This document shows, piece after piece, positions 1-7,939 of a DNA stretch of 41,099 bases. The stretch comes from a virus: IMG/VR virus record IMGVR_UViG_3300029258_001816, positions 1 through 41,099 of that record; one strand, 5' to 3'. The translations under genes were made by a program, and so were the position numbers. Position 1 is the stretch's first letter. Each line of letters starts with the position of its first letter. Below the pieces are notes generated by a model, which was not told the DNA's origin, made no database searches, and worked only from the letters and a program-made list of their open reading frames with translations.

Positions 1-12
1 CCCCTCGGTCCA

Positions 13-41
13 TTGACAGATGACACGCCCGGGAGTACGTC
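13..41 (+). promoter_or_regulatory. Sigma-70-like promoter of the replication block
   Basis: A perfect TTGACA -35 box lies at 13-18. After a 17-nt spacer there is a weak -10 (TACGTC, 36-41). It sits about 20 nt before the GGAGG ribosome site of the exonuclease gene. The -35 is convincing and the -10 poor. Confidence 0.4.
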
Positions 42-61
42 CTTGGCACATCGGAGGTCGC

Positions 62-937
62 ATGAGCGAGCCGCAGATCATCTTCACCGGCCCATCTTCC
101 CGAGGCTGGCACCGGCTCCAGCAGGCCGCAGAGTGCCTCCAGAAGTACGCCTACACCTACGGGACGGGCTCGGGGAAGAAAGACGGGATCGTGGACCGGG
201 AAGCGGAGATGAAGCGACCGGCTCTCGTGAAGGGCTCGCTGATGCACTTGGCGCTGGCGCAGCACTACGCCCGCATCTACCAGGCGCAACAGGGAGATGA
301 TCCTGCGGCTTTCGTTGAGCCGAAGGACGCGGTCTGCTTTCTCGCAGACGCGCAAGGCACACCGCAGTTCAAGGAGCTCGTGTGCGAGGTCTACGACAAG
401 TACGCCGCTCGCTACGCTGACGACGACAAGCGGATGAAGATCCTTGGCATCGAGAGGCTTTTCGAGCACACCGTGCGAGGTAAGCACCTGTTCACCGGTC
501 GCGTTGACCTCATGTACGAAGACGAAGCGGGCCGCCCTTGGGTGTGTGACCACAAGACCACGAGCCGCCTCACGGCGTCCCACAAGAAGTACTACGCGGC
601 GTCGGGGCAACTCATCGGCTACCAGTACCTCGCTCGGATGAACGGGCACGCTGTCGCAGGGATGAAGTTGAACCTCATCGAGGTCAGTGAGAACCCCAAG
701 TTCGAGCGGATCACGCTTCCGCGTGGTCCCCACTTCGAGCAGCACTTCGAGCAGACGGTAGTGGACATCGAAGAGTCCATCGAGCGAATGCAGGCATCGG
801 GAAGGCCCGTAGACGAGTGGCCGAAGGGGATGAACGAGCTGACGTGCTACCACCGCTACGGTGCGTGCAAGTTCCTCGACCGGTGCCGTTGGGGGCCTGA
901 TCACCAGGTCGGAGGGAACTGGCAATGGGACGGGTGA
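62..937 (+). CDS. Cas4-like PD-(D/E)XK exonuclease with Fe-S cysteines
   Basis: A 291-aa RecB/Cas4-superfamily nuclease. The nuclease core shows GRVD (Asp about 149) followed by DHK (163-165), the usual PD-(D/E)XK pair that binds metal. Cys25 near the N-terminus and Cys262, Cys269 and Cys275 near the C-terminus are placed like the four 4Fe-4S ligands of Cas4 and AddB. Phage members of this family resect DNA ends during recombination and replication. I chose the ATG at 62 rather than an in-frame ATG at 20 because GGAGG lies just upstream of 62. The next genes encode a RecA-fold ATPase and an ssDNA-binding-like protein, so a recombination role fits. No CRISPR array or other cas gene is nearby, so it is not evidence for CRISPR. 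Confidence 0.88.
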   Translation: MSEPQIIFTGPSSRGWHRLQQAAECLQKYAYTYGTGSGKKDGIVDREAEMKRPALVKGSLMHLALAQHYARIYQAQQGDDPAAFVEPKDAVCFLADAQGTPQFKELVCEVYDKYAARYADDDKRMKILGIERLFEHTVRGKHLFTGRVDLMYEDEAGRPWVCDHKTTSRLTASHKKYYAASGQLIGYQYLARMNGHAVAGMKLNLIEVSENPKFERITLPRGPHFEQHFEQTVVDIEESIERMQASGRPVDEWPKGMNELTCYHRYGACKFLDRCRWGPDHQVGGNWQWDG

Positions 938-1092
938 CCGTGAAGGGCTTCATCGCCCGGCCGATGGAGCCAACAGAAGTCGAGGCCGTTCTGGCCATGC
1001 GCAAGTGCTACCTCTGGATTGCCGCAGAGGGGGAGTCATCGAAGCGATTCAAAGTCGTGCGGCAGTACACAAACCCGGAAGACAAATGTTGA
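925..1092 (+). CDS. Small hypothetical protein (55 aa)
   Basis: A short ORF that overlaps the end of the exonuclease gene by 13 nt and the start of the next gene by 7 nt. GGAGG at 911-915 precedes its ATG at about the right distance. The protein is basic, begins MGRVTVKGF and ends in DKC. I recognise no domain. Tight spacing and a good ribosome site make it likely real and cotranscribed with its neighbours. Confidence 0.6.
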   Translation: MGRVTVKGFIARPMEPTEVEAVLAMRKCYLWIAAEGESSKRFKVVRQYTNPEDKC

Positions 1093-1274
1093 GTGTGATC
1101 CAGAGCCTCCAGAACATCGAAGACCCGAAGATGAAGATGATCCTGAACGCGGTGATCACTCAGGACCGTCAGTCGATCGAGCAGATCGCGGCCGCGCTCG
1201 ACACTGACCCCAAGCAGGTCGAGTTCCTGATCATCGCAGAGTGCGCGAACCGCTGGCTGAAAGCGCAGGGCTGA
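1086..1274 (+). CDS. Small helix-turn-helix-like protein (62 aa)
   Basis: A 62-aa mostly helical protein. The segment around residues 29-50 (QSIEQIAAALDTDPKQVEFL) reads like a winged-helix or HTH recognition unit. The ATG overlaps the preceding stop (ATGTTGA), and GGAAG lies just upstream. A longer open frame extends back to 861 but overlaps two better-supported genes, so I chose 1086. It may be a small DNA-binding or architectural protein. The HTH reading is inference from the residue pattern only. Confidence 0.6.
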   Translation: MLSVIQSLQNIEDPKMKMILNAVITQDRQSIEQIAAALDTDPKQVEFLIIAECANRWLKAQG

Positions 1275-1320
1275 AGCCTTCAATCAAGTAATCAGAAGAG
1301 TAGATGCGCTTCGAGTGATT

Positions 1321-1356
1321 TTGACAGTTGACACTCTCGCTCCTGAGACATAGAAA
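1321..1356 (+). promoter_or_regulatory. Sigma-70-like promoter before the ATPase gene
   Basis: Two overlapping TTGACA boxes occur at 1321-1326 and 1328-1333. From the second, a 17-nt spacer leads to TAGAAA at 1351-1356, which matches four of six -10 positions. The ATG of the ATPase is 22 nt further on, behind a CAGGAG site. This is the best -35/-10 pair in the window. Confidence 0.6.
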
Positions 1357-1377
1357 GAGCGGGCACAGGAGATAACA

Positions 1378-2259
1378 ATGGACAGAGACCCGGTGGTCGT
1401 CTGTACCTACGGCCCTTCGGGCGTGGGAAAGACGACAGACCAAGGCTATTCGTTTCCGAGGGCGCTCTTCGTGGCAGCCCCCGGTGCTCTCACAAGCCTC
1501 AAGACCGTCTGCGGCTACACGCCAGCAACGACGCACGTCAAGACTCTCGCGGAGGCGACGAGTCTGGTCAAGAAGGTGAGCAAGGACTTCAACGCCGTCG
1601 TCATCGACGACTTCTCTTTTGTCGCAGAGCAGACGTTCGCGGCGTTGGAGAAGAAGTACAACGGCTTCCGCCTCTGGGGAGAGCTGCGGGACCAAGCCCT
1701 GGAGTTCCGTGACGTGGCCCGCTATGCGGGCGTGGACGTCATTCTCAACTGCTGGGAGCAGGGTCCGAAGAACAAGCCTGACGGTTCACGGGTCCGTGGC
1801 GGGCCGATGCTCTCGGGACGTCTCCCGGAGCAGATTCCTGCGATGTGTGACATCGTGCTTCGGGCTTCGCACGACCCGCAGCGCAAGCCCTGGCCGGCTG
1901 TCTACCGCTGCTCGAATGACCCTTCCTACGTCATGAAAGACCGTTTCAACGTGGCCTCTGTCATCGATCCCGCCCCGATGAATCTCGCTGAGATTCTGCG
2001 CGCGGCGGGCGTGGCCATCGAACGGCATCCTGACATCGACGGGATGGAGGACTACGTCGAGGCCTTCGCTACGGCGATGGTTTCCGAGCGGAACCCCATC
2101 CCCAAGGCCAACGAACTCTACCAAGCTTTGCTGGGTGAAGGCGTGTCTGTACCGGCGGCACGTTGGATCCTTCGCGATGCTCTGGACCGCTGCACGATCC
2201 GCAAGGCGCAGCACGTGGCACAGAGTACCTTCATCGACACAGCCGGTATGATCCTCTAA
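1378..2259 (+). CDS. RecA-fold AAA ATPase (Sak4-like recombinase candidate)
   Basis: A 293-aa P-loop ATPase. Walker A is GPSGVGKTT at residues 12-20 and a Walker B-like strand ending in IDD is at about 74-79. The layout (P-loop at the extreme N-terminus, then a RecA-like core, about 290 aa) fits the phage AAA_24/Sak4 group of single-strand annealing or strand-exchange ATPases. These usually sit beside an SSB and an exonuclease, as here. The start is supported by CAGGAG upstream. The last 80 residues are helical and without a known motif. It could instead be a helicase-loading ATPase; the neighbours favour recombination. Confidence 0.75.
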   Translation: MDRDPVVVCTYGPSGVGKTTDQGYSFPRALFVAAPGALTSLKTVCGYTPATTHVKTLAEATSLVKKVSKDFNAVVIDDFSFVAEQTFAALEKKYNGFRLWGELRDQALEFRDVARYAGVDVILNCWEQGPKNKPDGSRVRGGPMLSGRLPEQIPAMCDIVLRASHDPQRKPWPAVYRCSNDPSYVMKDRFNVASVIDPAPMNLAEILRAAGVAIERHPDIDGMEDYVEAFATAMVSERNPIPKANELYQALLGEGVSVPAARWILRDALDRCTIRKAQHVAQSTFIDTAGMIL

Positions 2260-2275
2260 GCACAGGATGAGACAG

Positions 2276-2905
2276 ATGCAGACCAATGAGATCAATGTCG
2301 TCCGTGAGTGGGACTTCGATGTCAACCTCTCCGGCCTCCAGGCTCCCACGGGCGCGGGCAACAACCTGCCCGAGGGCTTCTACAAGTTCATGGTGACGGA
2401 CATGTACGTCAACCCCGAGAAGAACCCGAACCGCGTCATCATCAAGGTGACCGTGGCTGAGGGCCCCTTCAAGGGCGTGGTCCGCACCACGGGCCTCAAC
2501 CGTCCCACCAGCGCCGACGACAACGTTCGCTACTACTGGCGCGGCCTGGCCGAGTCCGTCGGGTACGAGCCCGCCCAGCTCGACAACGGCCAGATCAGCC
2601 TCGGCCTCAGCGCCTTCAAGGACCGCGTGGCTCACGGCTTCTACGCCCCGAAGGACGAGTCCAAGGGCAAGGACTACCAGTACGAGCGCGTCAACTTCCT
2701 GCCGCCCGGTGCCTGGGGCGACCAGAAGGCCAACTTCGACGCCAACGCGGCGGCGGCTCCGGCCGCTCCGGCTTCGGCTCCGGCTGCGGCTCCGGCCAGC
2801 AACAGCCTCGGTGGCTCTCCGGCCATCCAGGCGGCCTCCAGCGGCAACGCTCTCGGCGGCACGGCCTCCAAGGCTTCCATCCTGAGCCGCCTCGGCGCTT
2901 CGTAG
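2276..2905 (+). CDS. DUF669-like ssDNA-binding protein
   Basis: A 209-aa protein. Its first 145 residues resemble phage DUF669 proteins, which are OB-fold-type partners of Sak4 ATPases: a short acidic start, a conserved LPEGFYKF segment and a beta-rich core. An Ala/Pro-rich linker (about 155-175) follows, then a Gly/Ser/Ala-rich tail ending in ILSRLGAS. A flexible tail with a conserved C-terminal tip is typical of SSB-like proteins that recruit partners. The in-frame ATG at 2267 directly abuts AGG, so the ATG at 2276 with AGGATGA at normal spacing is the likelier start. Confidence 0.62.
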   Translation: MQTNEINVVREWDFDVNLSGLQAPTGAGNNLPEGFYKFMVTDMYVNPEKNPNRVIIKVTVAEGPFKGVVRTTGLNRPTSADDNVRYYWRGLAESVGYEPAQLDNGQISLGLSAFKDRVAHGFYAPKDESKGKDYQYERVNFLPPGAWGDQKANFDANAAAAPAAPASAPAAAPASNSLGGSPAIQAASSGNALGGTASKASILSRLGAS

Positions 2906-2976
2906 GGCTCCTCCCGCGCGACACCTGCGTGACCTCCCGGTAAGTGGTGTGGCTGCCAGGAGAGACTGGCACTTCT

Positions 2977-3052
<76 letters not shown>

Positions 3053-3089
3053 CCCGTTGAGGCGCGTAAGCTCCTTCCCCCTGAACCTC

Positions 3090-3123
3090 GCCCGCCGGGA
3101 ACAGGAATGGCTAATAGGCGGGC
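3090..3123 (+). other. GC hairpin between the two tRNAs
   Basis: A perfect 7-bp inverted repeat (GCCCGCC at 3090-3096, GGCGGGC at 3117-3123) encloses a 20-nt loop. It lies between the tRNA genes and may guide processing or partly terminate transcription. No T tract follows. Confidence 0.5.
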
Positions 3124-3130
3124 ACCTCTT

Positions 3131-3203
3131 GGGGCTGTAGCTCAGTTGGGAGAGCACCTGCTTTGCACGCAGGGGGTCAGGGGTTCGACTCCCCTCAGCT
3201 CCA
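3131..3203 (+). tRNA. tRNA-Ala (TGC)
   Basis: Acceptor GGGGCTG pairs with CAGCTCC (one G-T wobble). The D arm is GCTC...GAGC, anticodon stem CCTGC/GCAGG holds loop TTTGCAC with anticodon TGC, and T arm AGGGG/CCCCT encloses TTCGACT. The CCA end is not encoded (ACTT follows), so it must be added by a nucleotidyltransferase, unlike the neighbouring tRNA-Asn. Confidence 0.95.
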
Positions 3204-3270
3204 CTTCAGGTCGTAGGAACTGCGCTTAGTTACAGCCAAACCGACCCGTCAGACGAGAAGGATACGGAGA

Positions 3271-3468
3271 ATGTCTAACCAGGTTGAAGTTCGCATCTTC
3301 GAGAAACAGGATGCGGGCGGCAATGACTACATGATCGGCAGCAGCCGGCTGCCCGCGAGCGTGAAGCTCGATGAGGTGACGTTCGTGATCTTCTACCCGG
3401 AGGAGGGGCGCGATGAAGGCACTCTGATCATCCGGCCCAACCGCCGACTCAAGCGAGGCGCAGAATGA
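3271..3468 (+). CDS. Small hypothetical protein (65 aa)
   Basis: A 65-aa beta-rich protein with a basic C-terminus (RPNRRLKRGAE). The ATG follows an AAGGATACGGAGA ribosome site, and the stop overlaps the next start by 4 nt (ATGA). I recognise no family. It follows the tRNA pair and probably starts a short operon. Confidence 0.65.
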   Translation: MSNQVEVRIFEKQDAGGNDYMIGSSRLPASVKLDEVTFVIFYPEEGRDEGTLIIRPNRRLKRGAE

Positions 3469-3824
3469 GTGAGATTCTCGGTCCAGACGGACTTCCTATC
3501 ACCCGGGAGCGTGGAGCTTTTGGTCCGGCTTCCTTGGACGATTTTCCTGACTACACAGAGCCTCATTGGGAGGGTCTTCAGCAGGCGGCGAACGCGCTCT
3601 TCGAGGAGCGGCACACGGTCATGATGTCTACCCCCATGGCCCTTCTCCGCGCTGACTTCATCAGCCTGGCGGTCAACGTGAAACGCCTGCGGGAGCGTCA
3701 CGACAAGATGGCGGCCGCTCTCCGGCGCATCTCAGAGACGAGCACCGACGCCATGTCCTCGAAGATCGCTGCTGATGCCCTGCCCGGCGAAGCCAGTGAA
3801 CAAAGCACGGCATCGGCTGAGTAG
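3465..3824 (+). CDS. Hypothetical protein (119 aa)
   Basis: A 119-aa soluble protein with an acidic N-terminal half and a long helical region at about residues 45-95 (LLRADFISLAVNV onward) that could form a coiled coil. It is coupled to the upstream gene by an ATGA overlap. No family is recognised. Its place between the tRNAs and the polymerase suggests early expression. Confidence 0.65.
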   Translation: MSEILGPDGLPITRERGAFGPASLDDFPDYTEPHWEGLQQAANALFEERHTVMMSTPMALLRADFISLAVNVKRLRERHDKMAAALRRISETSTDAMSSKIAADALPGEASEQSTASAE

Positions 3825-3863
3825 CCGTTTCCTTGCTGGAGCACCGTTCAGCGGACCGGCTAT

Positions 3864-3891
3864 GGGGGTTCGAGCCCCTCTGCCCCAGCCC
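3864..3891 (+). other. tRNA 3'-end-like fragment (possible attachment core)
   Basis: Bases 3864-3880 form a tRNA T arm (GGGGG, loop TTCGAGC, CCCTC). They continue into TGCCCCA-G-CC, which looks like the 3' acceptor of a tRNA-Gln. The expected 5' half (TGGGGCA) is absent upstream. A lone tRNA 3' end in a phage often marks attP, and a tyrosine recombinase is encoded at 19709-20512. The large distance from that gene weakens the reading. Confidence 0.35.
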
Positions 3892-3914
3892 CCGTCTGGC
3901 CGAGACGAACCCAG

Positions 3915-4088
3915 ATGTATACCGTCACCGTCTACTGCAAGAAGAACAAGTCCCGGCAAGAGCTGAAGGTCTTTTTTTCTTCTGATCATGGAAACTGCCT
4001 CGCTCGCACCCGAGACGCGGCTCAAGCCTGGCGAAAGACCCACGCTCCTGAGGCCCTGACAGAGGTGTGCCTTGTTCCCCTTCTGTGA
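3915..4088 (+). CDS. Small hypothetical protein (57 aa)
   Basis: A 57-aa ORF (begins MYTVTVYCKK) fills the gap before the next gene and overlaps it by 17 nt in another frame. The middle carries FFSSDHG and a helical segment with AAQAW. The ribosome site is weak. It resembles the small host-takeover ORFs common in phages; no function is assigned. Confidence 0.5.
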   Translation: MYTVTVYCKKNKSRQELKVFFSSDHGNCLARTRDAAQAWRKTHAPEALTEVCLVPLL

Positions 4089-4458
4089 ACACGACTTCGC
4101 TGAGCTCCGCAACAACCTGGGCAACATCGACGACGTGTGGGGAAGTGAAGTGGAGGAGCTGCTCCGGCAACGGGACTTCCTCTTCCGGGCTCTACACGTC
4201 GAGATGGGGACCCCTGGTTCAGCTCCCCCCGGATGGGCGTGGCAGGAATCTGCGGGCTACTGGTTGTACGTCGGCCCGAGCACAGCGACGATCCGGCCCG
4301 TGGTGATTCGGCGCGCTCCGGGAGTCTGGGCTCTGTGCCAGAACGCACAGCAGACCGGGGGCCAGCTTTTGTTCCCGACGGCCCTCGAAGCCATGCTCGC
4401 GGAGCCCCCGTGGGACGCCATCGAAGACGGTGAAACGCAAGAGATTACGCTGCACTGA
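4072..4458 (+). CDS. Hypothetical protein (128 aa, TTG start)
   Basis: A 128-aa soluble acidic protein. The likely start is TTG at 4072 behind GAGGTG, which gives an N-terminus MFPFCEHD. The ORF has no in-frame ATG near its beginning. It ends 12 nt before the polymerase gene, suggesting cotranscription. No known domain is visible. Confidence 0.6.
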   Translation: MFPFCEHDFAELRNNLGNIDDVWGSEVEELLRQRDFLFRALHVEMGTPGSAPPGWAWQESAGYWLYVGPSTATIRPVVIRRAPGVWALCQNAQQTGGQLLFPTALEAMLAEPPWDAIEDGETQEITLH

Positions 4459-4470
4459 AGGTGCTTCCTG

Positions 4471-7179
4471 ATGAGCTTGATGAACCCCGGGGAGTATGAT
4501 CCTCGCGCATGTGGAGCCGATTGTGACAACTGCCCGCTCCAAGGACAGGTGGTGGTGCCTCCTGAGATCCGCCTCCACGCGGAAGTCGTCGTCATTGGGG
4601 AAGCTCCGGGCGAGTCTGAGGAGAAGCAGCTCCGGCCTTTCGTGGGTCCGAGTGGCAGTGAAGTTGACCGTGCTCTCCGCGCTGGCGGCCTCCACCGAGG
4701 CAAAGCCCACTTCACCACAGCGCTGCTCTGCCGACCCCCTGAGAACGACCTGAAGAGGTTCCTCGCGGTCGAGAAGAAGAAGCACAAGCAGCTCGGCACG
4801 TCCATGAAGACGCCGATGGAGTGCTGTGCTCCCCGCCTGGAGCAGGAGATCGCCAACCACAAGCACTTCATCGCTCTCGGGAAGACGGCGGCGAACGCTC
4901 TGATGGGGGGCAACCAGAGCGTCATGGGGATTCGGGGCGCGGTCATCGACCTCGAAGCGACCCTGCGAACCCCGGAGCGGCGTGTGATGGTGACGCTGAG
5001 TCCGGGGCTGGTGCTCAAGCAGCAGCGGTGGGCGCACGTCTTTCGGAACGACGTGGCGAAGGCCATCCGCTGGTTCCGGGGCGAGGTAGGATGGGTCGAG
5101 CCTGATGTGACCTACAACCCTCCCCCTGCGGTGTTGAAGGCCTTCCTGAGTGACCCCTCTCAGATCTACACCTACGACATCGAGACGGACGGAATCGAGT
5201 GCCTCGACGCCAACATCCGTTGCCTGGCGATCGGCAACCCTGACCGAGTGATGGTGGTCGGCTTCCGCTCCAACGCGAGGCCCAAGGAGCAGAAGGGTCT
5301 GTTCCTCGACTACTACACGTCGCCTGCCGAAGAGATGGCTGTGACGGCTGTTCTCACCGAGTTCTTCGAGCGGGAAGACATCGTCAAGGCGGGCCACAAC
5401 TCGGGCTACTATGACAGGATCGTGTTGCAGGAGCGCATGGGCATCAACGTCAAGCCCAACATCGACACGATGATTCTTCACAGGAACGTAGAGTCTGAGC
5501 TGCCTCACGGCCTCGGCTACGTCGCCTCGCTCTACACGGAAGCCCCGGCGTGGAAGTCGGACCGTGAAGGCAACAAGCTGGCTCTGGGCGGGGAGTCCGA
5601 CCGAGATCTCGCGCAGTACTGCGCTCGGGATGTGGCCATCACAGCACGGGTGCTGGAGCCTTTGGTGGCGCAAGTGGCCATGCGGCAGCAGGAGTCTGTC
5701 TACCGGATGGACATGAAGATCCAAGAGATCTGCGCGGTGATGCACACGACCGGAATGTACGTCGATCAGGAGGCTCGTCACAAGAAGGAGCTGGAGCTGC
5801 TCCAGACGCGCCACAACCTGCTGGCGCAGATCCGATCGGGAGTGGGCCTCAACAGCTTCAACCCAGTGAGCGTCTACCAGTTGAGGGACCTGCTGTTCAC
5901 TGACTGGGGCATCAGCACCGAGTTCATCGACGAGAAGGACCGCTACACGGGGTCGGGGGACCTCTCGACAGGTGACCTCATCCTGCGGAGCCTCCTGACA
6001 CAGGGCGGCATTCCCGAGTGGCAGCGCAACATCATCAAGTTGATCCGGCGCTACCGCAAGTGCCTCAAGGTGCTCGGCACCTACGTCGTCAAGCTGCGCC
6101 CCTCGAACATGGGGGCTGACCTCGGGTGGGACGACGACGAGGACTGGATCGACAAGGAGACCCGCAAGAAGTACGGGGAGATCAAGCGCGGCATCGTCAA
6201 CCCCGCCACGGGGAGGATGTACCCTGGCTACAACGCTCACGTCGCGGTCACGGGGCGTCTGTCCAGCTCCAAGCCCATCAACGCCCAGAACTTCCCGAAG
6301 GCTCTCCGGGCGATGGTGGTGCCTCAGCCTGGCAACGTCTTTGTCGGGGCTGACATGGACCAGCTTGAGCTGCGGATCGCAGCCGCTCGTTGGGGCGTGG
6401 AGCTGTATCTTCGCGCGTTCGAGGAGGGCAAGGACCCGCACTCGATGACAGCCTTCGCGGTGTTCGGGGAGAAGTTCTGCGAAGCAGCCGGTGTTGACCC
6501 GGCTCTCTTCTCGCGGCCCGGCATTCTCGTGGGAGATGCCTACGTCAACGGCAAGTTCGAGGGTGGCGGGGACGCCAAGTCGATGCGGGACCTCTCGAAA
6601 GCCGTCCAGTACGCCAGTCAGTACATGGCCAAGGTCGAGACGGTCCACAAGCTCATCCAGAAGACGGAGCTGCCCGCAGTAGACCCGGTCACGCGCAAGC
6701 CGCTGGGAGACGGCACGACGGACCTCCCCTACGCCAAGATGCGTCTCAAGAAGGTCCGCAAGATGCGGGACAACTGGCTGAAAGGAGCCCCTGAGTTCGA
6801 GCGCGGGTGGGAGGCTGAGATCGGCACCTTCCGCGACAAGGGCTTCCTCACGGAGGACGTGACCGGGCGGAGGCGCGACTTCCTCGACGGTGAGGCCCCG
6901 AACGAGATCGTCAACTTCCCGATCCAGGGGAGCGCTGCCGGGCTCATGAACAAAGCACTGATCGACCTGTACGAGGAGATCCCCCTCCACAAGTGGGGAC
7001 CCGGCACAGGCATCATCAACCAATGCCACGACGCCATTGTCGTGGAGTGCCCCGAGTCCGAGGCCAAGAGGGTCGCGGGGCTCCTGGAGGAATGCCTGAA
7101 CCAGACGGACCCGGGGCTGCCGGGTGTCACGTTCACGGCGACCGCAGGGATCGGAACAAACTGGAAGCAAGTCGGCTGA
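4471..7179 (+). CDS. Uracil-DNA glycosylase-DNA polymerase I fusion
   Basis: A 902-aa replicative A-family polymerase with a family-4-type UDG domain at the N-terminus. The UDG part has Cys14/18/21, GEAPGESE (43-50), PFVGPSG (56-62), CRPP (87-90) and CC (118-119), consistent with a 4Fe-4S UDG. The 3'-5' exonuclease shows Exo I (Asp236, Glu238), Exo II (HNSGYYD, 309-315) and Exo III (Tyr383...Asp387). Polymerase motif A is DMDQLELR with Asp628, motif B has Arg706 and Lys710, and motif C is QCHD (851-854). Catalytic residues appear intact, so proofreading synthesis is expected. UDG-PolA fusions are known in phages, including SPO1-type. The N-terminal domain may recognise uracil during replication. 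AAGGTG lies before the ATG. Confidence 0.95.
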   Translation: MSLMNPGEYDPRACGADCDNCPLQGQVVVPPEIRLHAEVVVIGEAPGESEEKQLRPFVGPSGSEVDRALRAGGLHRGKAHFTTALLCRPPENDLKRFLAVEKKKHKQLGTSMKTPMECCAPRLEQEIANHKHFIALGKTAANALMGGNQSVMGIRGAVIDLEATLRTPERRVMVTLSPGLVLKQQRWAHVFRNDVAKAIRWFRGEVGWVEPDVTYNPPPAVLKAFLSDPSQIYTYDIETDGIECLDANIRCLAIGNPDRVMVVGFRSNARPKEQKGLFLDYYTSPAEEMAVTAVLTEFFEREDIVKAGHNSGYYDRIVLQERMGINVKPNIDTMILHRNVESELPHGLGYVASLYTEAPAWKSDREGNKLALGGESDRDLAQYCARDVAITARVLEPLVAQVAMRQQESVYRMDMKIQEICAVMHTTGMYVDQEARHKKELELLQTRHNLLAQIRSGVGLNSFNPVSVYQLRDLLFTDWGISTEFIDEKDRYTGSGDLSTGDLILRSLLTQGGIPEWQRNIIKLIRRYRKCLKVLGTYVVKLRPSNMGADLGWDDDEDWIDKETRKKYGEIKRGIVNPATGRMYPGYNAHVAVTGRLSSSKPINAQNFPKALRAMVVPQPGNVFVGADMDQLELRIAAARWGVELYLRAFEEGKDPHSMTAFAVFGEKFCEAAGVDPALFSRPGILVGDAYVNGKFEGGGDAKSMRDLSKAVQYASQYMAKVETVHKLIQKTELPAVDPVTRKPLGDGTTDLPYAKMRLKKVRKMRDNWLKGAPEFERGWEAEIGTFRDKGFLTEDVTGRRRDFLDGEAPNEIVNFPIQGSAAGLMNKALIDLYEEIPLHKWGPGTGIINQCHDAIVVECPESEAKRVAGLLEECLNQTDPGLPGVTFTATAGIGTNWKQVG

Positions 7180-7199
7180 CCCACGCACAGGAGCAAACC

Positions 7200-7553
7200 A
7201 TGGAAGCAAACAAGGTACTTTTCGCTATCCGAGAGAAGATCGACAGCCTTCTCGGGGAAACCCACGAGGAGGACAAGGAGGCGCTGTTCGAGAAGCTCGA
7301 CGAGCTGGCGTACCTGATCTCGGAGACGGTCGAAGAGGAGCGGCAGAAGGTCGCAAAGGAAGCAGCACCGCAGGCTCTCGTGAAGGCTTTGCGGGAGTTT
7401 GCCATCTGGCACTCATCTGACTACGAGGAGGAGCGTACTCGGCTGGGATCTCGCACGGCGAACAGTGTGAGTGACTGTCTCTGGAGCCAGGTTGTCAATG
7501 TCGCAGGACCCCGCGCAGACCTTCCGTCCGACTTTCCTCGCGTGCTTTCCTAA
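7200..7553 (+). CDS. Hypothetical helical protein (117 aa)
   Basis: A 117-aa protein. The first 65 residues are Glu/Lys-rich and strongly helical (probable coiled coil), followed by a mixed C-terminal part. The ATG at 7200 follows CAGGAG 7-8 nt upstream. Its 3' end overlaps the next gene by 56 nt, which is long for this genome but both ribosome sites look good. It lies directly after the polymerase and may be an accessory factor; that is inference. Confidence 0.6.
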   Translation: MEANKVLFAIREKIDSLLGETHEEDKEALFEKLDELAYLISETVEEERQKVAKEAAPQALVKALREFAIWHSSDYEEERTRLGSRTANSVSDCLWSQVVNVAGPRADLPSDFPRVLS

Positions 7554-7938
7554 GCACTTCGGGCCATCGCAGGAAGAGCGCGCCGTCGAGGAGGCCGAGA
7601 ACCTCCTGACGGCGCTTGGCGTTCGGGCTCAGTGGCAGACATCGGGAGACTGGTTCAAGCAGTCCTTCTCGCAGCACGGCGACTGGGACAGTTGGGTCTG
7701 GGACACAGTCCACGGCAAGGACTACATGACGCGGGCAGTCCGCTTCCACGGTTTCCTGGTGTACGGGAAAGAGATTGGGCGCGCGACGGCGAACATCGTC
7801 AAGACCGCCCTTCAGAGTGGGCGTGTAGTGCTTGCACTCGTTGACTCTTCCCTGTACGCTGTGACAGATGTCGAAGAGCAGGATAGTACCCGCTGGAGCA
7901 ACGGTTGGACCCTGGTGCTCTCAACGATTGGAGACTGA
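7498..7938 (+). CDS. Hypothetical protein (146 aa)
   Basis: A 146-aa protein beginning MSQDPAQTF. The centre is rich in Trp and His (GDWDSWVWD, HGKDYMTR) and the C-terminal half is beta-rich. A longer frame starts at GTG 7471, but CCAGG precedes the ATG at 7498. It ends two bases before the small HTH gene, so the two are probably cotranslated. I recognise no family. Confidence 0.6.
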   Translation: MSQDPAQTFRPTFLACFPKHFGPSQEERAVEEAENLLTALGVRAQWQTSGDWFKQSFSQHGDWDSWVWDTVHGKDYMTRAVRFHGFLVYGKEIGRATANIVKTALQSGRVVLALVDSSLYAVTDVEEQDSTRWSNGWTLVLSTIGD

Positions 7939-7939
7939 G

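Noticed and set aside
62-937. Cas4-like nuclease as part of a CRISPR system
   Set aside because: No array, cas1, cas2 or effector gene nearby; neighbours are phage recombination genes.
3815-3891. A complete tRNA-Gln gene
   Set aside because: T arm and 3' acceptor are present, but no matching 5' acceptor, D arm or paired anticodon stem could be found upstream.
4219-7209. 996-aa open frame on the - strand
   Set aside because: It lies exactly opposite the polymerase gene, whose motifs are intact; the frame is open only because of G/C-ending codons on the other strand.
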